Shown piece after piece: positions 57,288 through 64,000 of a stretch of DNA of 64,000 bases; the first letter of the stretch is position 1; each line of letters starts with the position of its first letter. A model generated the notes under the pieces. The model ran no database searches. It was not told the DNA's origin and saw only the letters and a list, made by a program, of their open reading frames with translations. A program made the translations under genes and the position numbers. The DNA comes from Mycobacterium lentiflavum. Lineage in GTDB: Bacteria > Actinomycetota > Actinomycetes > Mycobacteriales > Mycobacteriaceae. The DNA lies in assembly GCF_022374895.2 (NCBI RefSeq), contig NZ_CP092423.2, positions 2,418,001 to 2,482,000 on the forward strand. Direction: 5' to 3'.

Positions 57288-58064
57288 TCAGCCGGGCTTG
57301 CGGGCCTCGACCAGCACCCGCGTCGGGTGCGTGACGAATCGGCCGTCCGCCTCGATGATGTCGTGCAGGGCCCGCAGTCGCCCGTAGTAGGGCTCGACGG
57401 TGAAGTCCGGCACGGTCCAAATCAGCTTGCGCAGGAAGTAGACCACCGCGCCGATGTCGAAGAACTCCGCGCGCAGCGTCTCCATGCGGAGGTCCACGAT
57501 CTGCAACCCGGCGGCCTGTGCGTCGGCACGCTGCACGGCCGGCTCGAGGTGGGCGCCCAACTCGGGGTGCGTTCCCATCACGAATTCGACCAGCTCGCAC
57601 ATCGTCGCGGGGCCGGGGTGCTGCGCGAAGTAAGTGCCACCGGGCCGCAAAATGCGGGCAATTTCGCTCCACCACACGGCAATTGGATGCCGGCTGGTCA
57701 CCAGGTCGAAGGCCTCGGCGGCGAACGGCAGCGGGGGCTCGTCGCGGGTCCGGATGACCACCACGCCGCGCTGATGTAATCGCTGGGTAGCCAGTGCGGC
57801 GTTGGGCGGCCACGACTCGGTGGCCGCCATCGTCGGGGGGAACGACGGCACGCCGTCGAGCACCTCGCCGCCCCCGGTGTTGATGTCCAGGGCGGCCGAC
57901 ACCGCGGCGAGCCGAGCGCTGAGCTGCCGCTGGTATCCCCAGGACGGGCGTTGCTCGGTGGCCCTGCCGTCCAGCCAGGAGAAGTCCCAGCCCACGACTG
58001 ACGCCGCGACGGCCTCCGCCATCAGCTCGTCGAACGACCGTCGCATCCCGGGCTCAGCGGGCAT
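57288..58064 (-). CDS. SAM-dependent methyltransferase, tandem paralogue 2
   Basis: A 258-residue methyltransferase-like protein closely related to the next one upstream. Shared landmarks are GWDFSWLDGRATEQRPSWGY near residues 25-44, DINTGGGEVL (motif I, with TGGGE instead of GxGxG) near residue 60, PFAAEAFDLVTSRHP, EIARILRPGGTYF, and the C-terminal FFDIGAVVYFLRKLIW. The motifs are enough for SAM binding; the substrate is unknown. Start ATG 58064 overlaps the paralogue's stop by 11 bases; the internal ATG 58046 would match the paralogue's N terminus better. There is no equivalent pair at this place in the M. tuberculosis order. Confidence 0.75.
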   Translation of the reverse strand: MPAEPGMRRSFDELMAEAVAASVVGWDFSWLDGRATEQRPSWGYQRQLSARLAAVSAALDINTGGGEVLDGVPSFPPTMAATESWPPNAALATQRLHQRGVVVIRTRDEPPLPFAAEAFDLVTSRHPIAVWWSEIARILRPGGTYFAQHPGPATMCELVEFVMGTHPELGAHLEPAVQRADAQAAGLQIVDLRMETLRAEFFDIGAVVYFLRKLIWTVPDFTVEPYYGRLRALHDIIEADGRFVTHPTRVLVEARKPG

Positions 58065-58827
58065 CCGGCTTGCGGGCCTCGACGAGAACCCGCGTCGCGT
58101 GCGCGACGAAAGAGCCGTCGGATTCGATGCGCTCGTGCAGCTCGCGCAGTCGATCGCGGTAGCGCTCGACGGTGAAGTCCGGCACCCACCAGATCACCTT
58201 GCGCAGGACGTAGACCACCGCGCCGATGTCGAAATACTCCTGGCGCAGGCGTTCCGGCCGCATGTTGACGATCTCCAGCCCGGCTGCCCGCGCCGCCGCG
58301 CTTTCGTTGTCCGGGTGTCGCAGATCCGATGCTTCGGGCTGTGGCCCGGTGAAGTACTCGATCAGCTCGGCCACCGTCGCGGGTCCGATGTGTTGAGCCA
58401 GGTAGGTACCGCCGGGCCGTAACACCCGGGCGATCTCGGGCCAGAACAGCGTGTGCGGATGCCGGCTGGTGACCAGGTCGAAGGCCTCGTCGGCGAACGG
58501 CAGGGCCGACTCGTCGGAGGTACCCACCACGACCACGCCGCGCGGGTGCAGGAGCCGGGTCGCCAGCGGGATGTTCGGTGGCCAGGACTCGACGGCCGCG
58601 ATCGTGGGGGGGAATGGCGCGGCGCCGGCCAGCACTTCGCCGCCACCGGTTTGCAGATCCACGGCGGCCGTCACAGTCGCGAAGCGACGGCTGATCAGCT
58701 GTTGGTAGCCCCAGGACGGCCGCTCCTCGGTGGCCCGCCCGTCCAGCCACGAGAAATCCCAGCCGTCGACGGATACCGAATCGGCTTCCGCGACAAGATC
58801 GTCGAATGTGCGGCCCACATAAGGCAT
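58054..58827 (-). CDS. SAM-dependent methyltransferase, tandem paralogue 1
   Basis: A 257-residue protein, the first of a tandem duplicated pair. It has the same layout: GWDFSWLDGRATEERPSWGY near residue 22, DLQTGGGEVL near residue 56, PFADEAFDLVTSRHP near residue 110, EIARVLRPGGTYL near residue 132, and FDIGAVVYVLRKVIWWVPDF near residue 200. The ATG at 58827 is the only obvious start. It lies 10 bases from the lprI stop on the same strand, so lprI and both methyltransferase genes may be one transcript. Function unknown. Confidence 0.77.
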   Translation of the reverse strand: MPYVGRTFDDLVAEADSVSVDGWDFSWLDGRATEERPSWGYQQLISRRFATVTAAVDLQTGGGEVLAGAAPFPPTIAAVESWPPNIPLATRLLHPRGVVVVGTSDESALPFADEAFDLVTSRHPHTLFWPEIARVLRPGGTYLAQHIGPATVAELIEYFTGPQPEASDLRHPDNESAAARAAGLEIVNMRPERLRQEYFDIGAVVYVLRKVIWWVPDFTVERYRDRLRELHERIESDGSFVAHATRVLVEARKPDAR

Positions 58828-58836
58828 TGTGGGGCA

Positions 58837-59460
58837 TCAGGACGTGGTGCAGACGAACTTGGTGCCGTTGAGGTCAATTGTTACCTCGCCCTGGTGCTCC
58901 CAGTATTCGGAGCCCTGCCGGCCGTACCTCGCCCCGCTGCCGGACGGCAGCAGGAACAGAATCTCCTGGTTGCCTTTCCAGTTGAGCACCGCCGTGCGCG
59001 GGTCGAACTGGTTGTAGAACTGGGCGGTCAGCGGGCCGGCGTCGGCGGGGCAGCGATAGGTGATGACCGGCGGAGCCACCGTCGCGGGGTCGGCGATGGC
59101 CAATTGGACCAGCCGGGTCTGATAGGCCTCCAGCACGCAGGTGTGCACATCGACGTTGCGCGCACAGTCGTCGCGGGCCGTCGTCCAGCCGGTTTGGGCC
59201 TCCGCCAGCGTGGCGGGATCGGCGCCGGTGCGGGCGAGCGCTTGCTGATAGGCGGTTTGCAGGCGGTGGTCGAGCTCGGTCAGGTGGGGGTCACTGCAGA
59301 CCAGCTGCTGCGCGGCGTTGGCGGGTTTGCCGCAGTCGACCGCGACCGACGCCGGTGGCTTGCTGGTGACGCTCGGCATCCCCGAACCGGACGGCCGGGT
59401 GGTCGGCGAGCTGCACGCGCCCACGATCAGTGCCGCGGCGATGACTGCGATCGGCCTCAT
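58837..59460 (-). CDS. lprI: Lipoprotein LprI, lysozyme-inhibitor type
   Basis: A 207-residue secreted lipoprotein. The signal peptide ends in a lipobox IVGAC with the lipidated Cys at residue 16. Two parts follow: a Cys-containing helical domain (CGKPANAAQQLVCSDPHLTELDHR, then TTARDDCARNVDVHTC) of the LprI type, and a C-terminal MliC-like beta domain (YRCPADAG to KFVCTT) with a Cys pair. M. tuberculosis LprI (Rv1541c) inhibits lysozyme and is encoded with glbN, exactly as here, 79 bases after the glbN stop. It depends on LspA, encoded 2.5 kb away, for maturation. Confidence 0.92.
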   Translation of the reverse strand: MRPIAVIAAALIVGACSSPTTRPSGSGMPSVTSKPPASVAVDCGKPANAAQQLVCSDPHLTELDHRLQTAYQQALARTGADPATLAEAQTGWTTARDDCARNVDVHTCVLEAYQTRLVQLAIADPATVAPPVITYRCPADAGPLTAQFYNQFDPRTAVLNWKGNQEILFLLPSGSGARYGRQGSEYWEHQGEVTIDLNGTKFVCTTS

Positions 59461-59539
59461 ACGTGTTGACTACCGGCTGCGCCGCGATTGCCGGGCGCGA
59501 CACGCCCGCGCGCCGGCGAATTCATGTCCGCTGCGCGGC

Positions 59540-59950
59540 TCAGCGCTTGGCGCTGCCGGCGTCGCTCGATGCGATCTCGGGGGCCAGAGGTGCGACGACG
59601 CTCAGAATCTCCGTCACCGTCATCGGCGAGACGCCGGCCGCGGCCAACGCATCGGCCAGATGCCCGGCCACCAGGTTGAAGTGGTGCATCGTGATGCCGC
59701 GCCCCTGATGCACTTGCTTCATCGGGGCACCGGTGTAGACATCGGGTGCGCCAAGTGCGGCCGCGAAGAACTCGATCTGCTTTCCTTTGAGGCGGTTCAT
59801 GTTGCTTCCGGTGAAGAAGCCGGCCAGTTGGGCATCGGCGAGCACCCGGACGTAGAAGTCCTCGACGACGACTTCGAGCGCCTCGTGCCCGCCGATCCGG
59901 TCGAAGATGGTTGTCGGCTCCGGTTTGTGGAACGTTGCCAAGAGTTTCAT
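59540..59950 (-). CDS. glbN: Truncated haemoglobin N
   Basis: A 136-residue group I truncated haemoglobin matching M. tuberculosis GlbN (Rv1542c), which dioxygenates nitric oxide to nitrate. The functional residues fall at the same numbers as in that protein: Tyr33 (B10) in EDFYVRV, Gln58 (E11) in KGKQIEFF, and the haem-binding His81 (F8) in MKQVHQGRG. The short N-terminal pre-A extension is also kept. ATG 59950 is preceded by a divergent promoter region shared with the Rv1546-like gene. It is followed by lprI on the same strand. Confidence 0.95.
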   Translation of the reverse strand: MKLLATFHKPEPTTIFDRIGGHEALEVVVEDFYVRVLADAQLAGFFTGSNMNRLKGKQIEFFAAALGAPDVYTGAPMKQVHQGRGITMHHFNLVAGHLADALAAAGVSPMTVTEILSVVAPLAPEIASSDAGSAKR

Positions 59951-60153
59951 GTAACCAGCGGACCACTGCGGCGTTGCCCCTCAGTTAGTCCGCGATCACG
60001 CTCGGATTGCCTGACGTAACAAGCCGATTGCCGGCAGCTAGCCGCATCTTCGGGTGCTCGGTGAGTCGATTCCCCCCGTTCAGGTGACGGTCATCCGTTC
60101 GTCGCCGCCGCGTCATGCCCGAGGGGCGTTGAGCTGGGGCACCTCCGGCTTGC

Positions 60154-60206
60154 GAGCGTCACGCCAGCGTGGCGTTGAGCGCCGAGCGTCATGCCAGCGT
60201 GGCGTT
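60154..60206. repeat. Two direct copies of a 23-base hairpin-forming repeat
   Basis: GAGCGTCACGCCAGCGTGGCGTT at 60154-60176 and a copy with one change (C to T) at 60184-60206, period 30 bases. Each holds an ACGCCA/TGGCGT-type stem with a 3-base loop (the second copy has one mismatch). It ends 21 bases before the Rv1546-like start, so it could be part of the 5' leader or a fragment of a dispersed mycobacterial repeat. Confidence 0.8.
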
Positions 60207-60227
60207 CGCGGGCGTTAGGCTCCGCTG

Positions 60228-60659
60228 ATGGCCGCTGTGGAGCTGACCGCCGACGTCCCGATGACCCCGCAGGACATGTGGGATCACGTCTCGGACCTGT
60301 CGGACCTGGGGGACTGGCTGACGATGCACGAGGGGTGGCGCAGCGAGCTGCCCGACGTGATCGCCGAAGGCACCCAAATCATCGGCGTGGCCCGCGCCAA
60401 GGGCATGCGCAACCGCGTGACCTGGACGGTGACCAGGTGGGACCCGCCGCATGAGGTCGCGATGTCGGGTTCGGGCAAGGGGGGCACCAAATACGGCGTC
60501 ACCCTCACCGTGCGGTCCACCGGCGACGGATCGACCCTCGGTTTGCGCCTGGAGCTGGGCGGTCGGGCGTTGTTCGGCCCGGTCGGATCGGCGGCAGCGC
60601 GAGCCGTCAAGGGCGACGTCGAGAAGTCACTGCAGAACTTCGTCGAGCTGTACGGATAA
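60228..60659 (+). CDS. SRPBCC (START-like) domain protein, Rv1546 homologue
   Basis: A 143-residue single-domain protein of the SRPBCC superfamily, equal in length to M. tuberculosis Rv1546. [22 protein letters not shown] and the [14 protein letters not shown] stretch give the helix-grip start, with a beta-rich middle ([18 protein letters not shown]) and a final long helix ([16 protein letters not shown]). Such proteins bind hydrophobic ligands such as lipids or polyketides; the ligand is unknown. ATG 60228 follows the double hairpin repeat. The next gene is dnaE1, 67 bases on. Confidence 0.88.
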   Translation: MAAVELTADVPMTPQDMWDHVSDLSDLGDWLTMHEGWRSELPDVIAEGTQIIGVARAKGMRNRVTWTVTRWDPPHEVAMSGSGKGGTKYGVTLTVRSTGDGSTLGLRLELGGRALFGPVGSAAARAVKGDVEKSLQNFVELYG

Positions 60660-60726
60660 ACCGGGCAAGACACACGCCGCGACACGCCGAACCAGTGTCG
60701 GTGGTCGGTCATAGACTGACGTGCCT

Positions 60727-63700
60727 ATGAGTCAGTCGTCCTTCGTGCACTTGCATAACCACACCGAGTACTCGATGTTGGATGGTGCCGCGAAGATCAC
60801 GCCGATGCTGGCCGAGGTGGAGCGGCTGGAAATGCCCGCGGTCGGCATGACTGACCACGGAAACATGTTCGGCGCCAGCGAGTTCTACAACGCGGCGACC
60901 AAGGTCGGGATCAAGCCGATCATCGGCGTCGAGGCCTACATCGCGCCGGCATCGCGCTTCGACACCAAGCGGATCCTGTGGGGTGATCCCAGCCAGAAGT
61001 CCGACGACGTCTCGGGCAGCGGCTCCTACACCCATATGACGATGGTGGCCGAAAACGCCACCGGTCTGCGCAACCTGTTCAAGCTGTCGTCGTTGGCCTC
61101 CTTCGAGGGACAACTCGGCAAGTGGTCGCGCATGGACGCCGAACTGATCGCCGAGCACGCCGAGGGCATCATCGCCACGACCGGCTGCCCGTCGGGCGAG
61201 GTGCAGACGCGGCTTCGGCTGGGGCATGAGCGCGAGGCCCTGGAGTCGGCCGCCAAGTGGCGCGAGATCTTCGGCGCCGACAACTTCTTCCTCGAGCTGA
61301 TGGACCACGGGCTGTCCATCGAGACGCGAGTCCGCGACGGCTTGCTCGAGATCGGCCGCAAGCTGGGCATCCCGCCGCTGGCCACCAACGACTGCCACTA
61401 CGTCACCCGCGACGCCTCCCACAACCACGAGGCGCTGTTGTGCGTGCAGACGGGCAAGACGCTGTCGGATCCGAATCGCTTCAAGTTCGACGGCGACGGC
61501 TACTACCTGAAGTCGGCCGCGGAGATGCGCCAGATCTGGGACGGCGAGGTGCCCGGCGCCTGCGACTCCACCCTGCTGATCGCCGAGCGGGTGCAGTCCT
61601 ACGCCGACGTGTGGACGCCGCGCGACCGGATGCCGGTCTTCCCGGTGCCCGAGGGGCACGATCAGGCGACCTGGCTGCACCACGAGGTGATGGCGGGCCT
61701 GCAGCGGCGCTTTGGATCCGGTGTCGGCCAGGAATACATCGACCGGGCCGAGTACGAGATCAAGGTCATCTGCGACAAGGGTTTTCCGGCCTACTTCCTG
61801 ATCGTCGCCGACCTGATCAACCACGCGAAGTCGATCGACATCCGGGTCGGGCCGGGGCGTGGTTCGGCGGCGGGATCGCTGGTGGCCTACGCGCTGGGCA
61901 TCACCAACATCGACCCGATTCCACACGGTCTGCTGTTCGAGCGCTTCCTCAACCCGGAGCGCCCGTCGGCCCCCGATATCGATATCGACTTCGACGACCG
62001 TCGCCGCGGAGAGATGGTGCGCTACGCCGCCGACAAGTGGGGCTCCGACCGCGTCGCGCAGGTCATCACCTTCGGCACGATTAAAACCAAAGCGGCCCTG
62101 AAGGATTCGGCACGGATTCACTACGGGCAGCCCGGCTTCGCGATCGCCGACCGGATCACCAAGGCGTTGCCTCCGCCGATCATGGCCAAGGACATCCCGT
62201 TGTCCGGCATCACCGACCCGAACCACGAGCGGTACAAGGAAGCATCCGAGGTTCGCAGCCTGATCGAAACCGATCCGGACGTACGCACGATCTACCAGAC
62301 GGCGCGCGGCCTGGAGGGACTGATCCGCAACGCCGGTGTGCACGCCTGCGCGGTGATCATGAGCAGCGAGCCGCTCACCGAGGCGATCCCGCTGTGGAAG
62401 CGGCCGCAGGACGGCGCCATCATCACCGGCTGGGACTACCCCTCGTGTGAGGCCATCGGCCTGCTGAAGATGGACTTCCTGGGCCTGCGCAACCTGACGA
62501 TCATCGGCGACGCCCTGGATAACATCAAGGCCAACAGGGGAATTGACCTCGACCTGGAGTCGGTGCCGCTCGACGACAAGGCCACCTACGAGCTGCTGGG
62601 CCGCGGCGACACCCTGGGTGTCTTCCAGCTCGACGGCGGGCCGATGCGCGACCTGCTGCGCCGTATGCAGCCCACCGAATTCAACGACATCGTCGCCGTG
62701 TTGGCGCTGTACCGGCCGGGGCCGATGGGCATGAACGCCCACAACGACTACGCCGACCGCAAGAACGGCCGGCAGCCGATCAAGCCGATCCACCCGCAGC
62801 TCGAGGAGCCGCTACGCGAAATCCTCTCCGAGACTTACGGTTTGATCGTCTATCAAGAGCAGATCATGTTCATCGCCCAGAAGGTCGCCTCCTACACGAT
62901 GGGTAAGGCCGACGCGCTGCGCAAGGCGATGGGCAAGAAGAAGCTCGAGGTGCTCGAGGCGGAGTACAAGGGCTTCTACGAAGGCATGACCGCCAACGGC
63001 TTCTCCGAAAAAGCGGTGAAAGCGTTGTGGGACACCATTCTTCCGTTCGCCGGATATGCGTTCAACAAGTCGCACGCGGCCGGCTACGGCCTGGTCTCGT
63101 ACTGGACCGCGTATCTGAAGGCCAACTATCCGGCCGAGTACATGGCCGGGCTGTTGACGTCGGTGGGCGACGACAAGGACAAGGCCGCGGTCTATCTGGC
63201 CGACTGTCGCAAGCTCGGCATCACCGTGCTGCCGCCGGACGTCAACGAGTCTCTGGTCAACTTCGCGTCGGTCGGCAAGGACATCCGCTTCGGCCTGGGC
63301 GCGGTGCGCAATGTCGGTGCCAACGTGGTGAGCTCGCTGATCAAAACCCGAAGCGAGAAAAGCAAATTCACCGATTTCTCGGACTACCTGAACAAGATCG
63401 ACATCTCGGCATGCAACAAGAAGGTCACCGAGTCGCTGATCAAGGCCGGTGCGTTCGATTCGCTGGGGCATGCCCGCAAGGGACTGTTCCTGGTGCACAC
63501 CGATGCCGTCGACTCGGTGCTGGGTACCAAGAAGGCCGAGGCGATGGGCCAGTACGACCTGTTCGGCGGCGGCGATGCCGGCGGCGACGCGGTGTTCACC
63601 ATCCGGGTGCCTGAGGACGAATGGGAAGACAAGCACAAGCTTGCCTTGGAGCGAGAAATGCTGGGGCTCTATGTATCCGGGCATCCGCTCAACGGGGTGG

Positions 63701-64000
63701 CGCATCTGCTGTCCGCGCAGGTGGACACGCAGATACCGGCGATCCTGGACGGCGATGTCAACAACGAGGCCCAGGTGCGGGTGGGCGGCATCCTGGCTTC
63801 GGTGAACCGTCGGGTCAACAAGAATGGAATGCCTTGGGCGTCGGCCCAATTGGAAGACCTCACTGGTGGCATCGAGGTGATGTTCTTCCCGCACGCGTAC
63901 TCCGCCTACGGTGCCGACATCGTCGACGACGCGGTGGTGCTGATCAACGCCAAGGTTGCGATCCGCGACGACCGGATCTCGCTGATCGCCAATGAGCTTG
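60727..64000 (+). CDS. dnaE1: DNA polymerase III alpha subunit, 3' end missing
   Basis: The main replicative polymerase, open from ATG 60727 to the window edge (1091 codons; the M. tuberculosis protein is 1184 residues). The PHP domain begins at once: [15 protein letters not shown] near residues 6-20 keeps the metal-binding HLH motif, and MTDHGNMFG near residue 40 follows, so PHP exonuclease proofreading, shown for the M. tuberculosis enzyme, is likely kept. The catalytic aspartates are in [15 protein letters not shown] near residue 418. [22 protein letters not shown] near residue 705 and the [21 protein letters not shown] segment near 780 are typical of DnaE. Part of the OB fold is reached near the edge (VRVGGILAS near residue 1018). 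Confidence 0.97.
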   Translation, partial: MSQSSFVHLHNHTEYSMLDGAAKITPMLAEVERLEMPAVGMTDHGNMFGASEFYNAATKVGIKPIIGVEAYIAPASRFDTKRILWGDPSQKSDDVSGSGSYTHMTMVAENATGLRNLFKLSSLASFEGQLGKWSRMDAELIAEHAEGIIATTGCPSGEVQTRLRLGHEREALESAAKWREIFGADNFFLELMDHGLSIETRVRDGLLEIGRKLGIPPLATNDCHYVTRDASHNHEALLCVQTGKTLSDPNRFKFDGDGYYLKSAAEMRQIWDGEVPGACDSTLLIAERVQSYADVWTPRDRMPVFPVPEGHDQATWLHHEVMAGLQRRFGSGVGQEYIDRAEYEIKVICDKGFPAYFLIVADLINHAKSIDIRVGPGRGSAAGSLVAYALGITNIDPIPHGLLFERFLNPERPSAPDIDIDFDDRRRGEMVRYAADKWGSDRVAQVITFGTIKTKAALKDSARIHYGQPGFAIADRITKALPPPIMAKDIPLSGITDPNHERYKEASEVRSLIETDPDVRTIYQTARGLEGLIRNAGVHACAVIMSSEPLTEAIPLWKRPQDGAIITGWDYPSCEAIGLLKMDFLGLRNLTIIGDALDNIKANRGIDLDLESVPLDDKATYELLGRGDTLGVFQLDGGPMRDLLRRMQPTEFNDIVAVLALYRPGPMGMNAHNDYADRKNGRQPIKPIHPQLEEPLREILSETYGLIVYQEQIMFIAQKVASYTMGKADALRKAMGKKKLEVLEAEYKGFYEGMTANGFSEKAVKALWDTILPFAGYAFNKSHAAGYGLVSYWTAYLKANYPAEYMAGLLTSVGDDKDKAAVYLADCRKLGITVLPPDVNESLVNFASVGKDIRFGLGAVRNVGANVVSSLIKTRSEKSKFTDFSDYLNKIDISACNKKVTESLIKAGAFDSLGHARKGLFLVHTDAVDSVLGTKKAEAMGQYDLFGGGDAGGDAVFTIRVPEDEWEDKHKLALEREMLGLYVSGHPLNGVAHLLSAQVDTQIPAILDGDVNNEAQVRVGGILASVNRRVNKNGMPWASAQLEDLTGGIEVMFFPHAYSAYGADIVDDAVVLINAKVAIRDDRISLIANEL

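Noticed and set aside
60709..62793. Long minus-strand frame antisense to dnaE1
   Set aside because: dnaE1 has intact PHP and polymerase motifs on the plus strand; the antisense product shows no family features.

Overview
The window is chromosomal DNA of a GC-rich slow-growing mycobacterium, most like a glycopeptidolipid (GPL) producer of the M. avium complex. Three things point there. The right half follows the conserved M. tuberculosis gene order Rv1531-Rv1533-Rv1535-ileS-dinX-ansA-lspA-Rv1540-lprI-glbN-Rv1546-dnaE1. The centre holds the GPL assembly and export genes (mmpS4/mmpL4 pair, mbtH, mps1, mps2). A drrABC set borders a variable sugar-gene region on the left, the place where M. avium complex strains carry serovar-specific genes. 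Species identity is inferred and was not searched.

Region 1 (1-13.8 kb) is an accessory sugar region: the end of a CDP-glucose 4,6-dehydratase, an RmlC-type epimerase and a TylCIII-type sugar C-methyltransferase in one tightly overlapping operon; a second methyltransferase and a reductase/epimerase on the other strand; two family 2 glycosyltransferases; a GtrA flippase-like protein; a polytopic GT87-like glycosyltransferase; a nucleotide-sugar dehydrogenase, an epimerase and a GDP-fucose synthase-like protein; and an FkbM methyltransferase. These genes could make and transfer unusual methylated deoxysugars onto a cell-surface lipid.

Region 2 (13.8-22.9 kb, minus strand) is export: DrrA/B/C ABC transporter subunits, two MmpL transporters and one MmpS. 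Region 3 (23.8-42.0 kb, plus strand) is the lipopeptide synthetase: MbtH, then Mps1 (C-A-T-E-C-A-T-E-C) and Mps2 (A-T-E-C-A-T-R). Three epimerisation domains and a terminal reductase predict a D-D-D-L tetrapeptide ending in an amino alcohol. The A-domain pocket residues read as aromatic (Phe-like), Thr, and two small residues (Ala-like), fitting the GPL core D-Phe-D-alloThr-D-Ala-L-alaninol.

Region 4 (42-64 kb) is core genome with insertions. It carries a Mg2+ M-box riboswitch followed by an unlisted 26-codon ORF and the Rv1535 homologue, a long hairpin, and a T-box leader with an AUC specifier in front of ileS. Between ileS and dinX sits a block of four genes: a glycosyltransferase fused to a degenerate M23 peptidase domain, an unknown protein, a sugar epimerase and a methyltransferase. 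Two tandem paralogous methyltransferases lie between the Rv1540 and lprI homologues. dnaE1 runs off the right edge.
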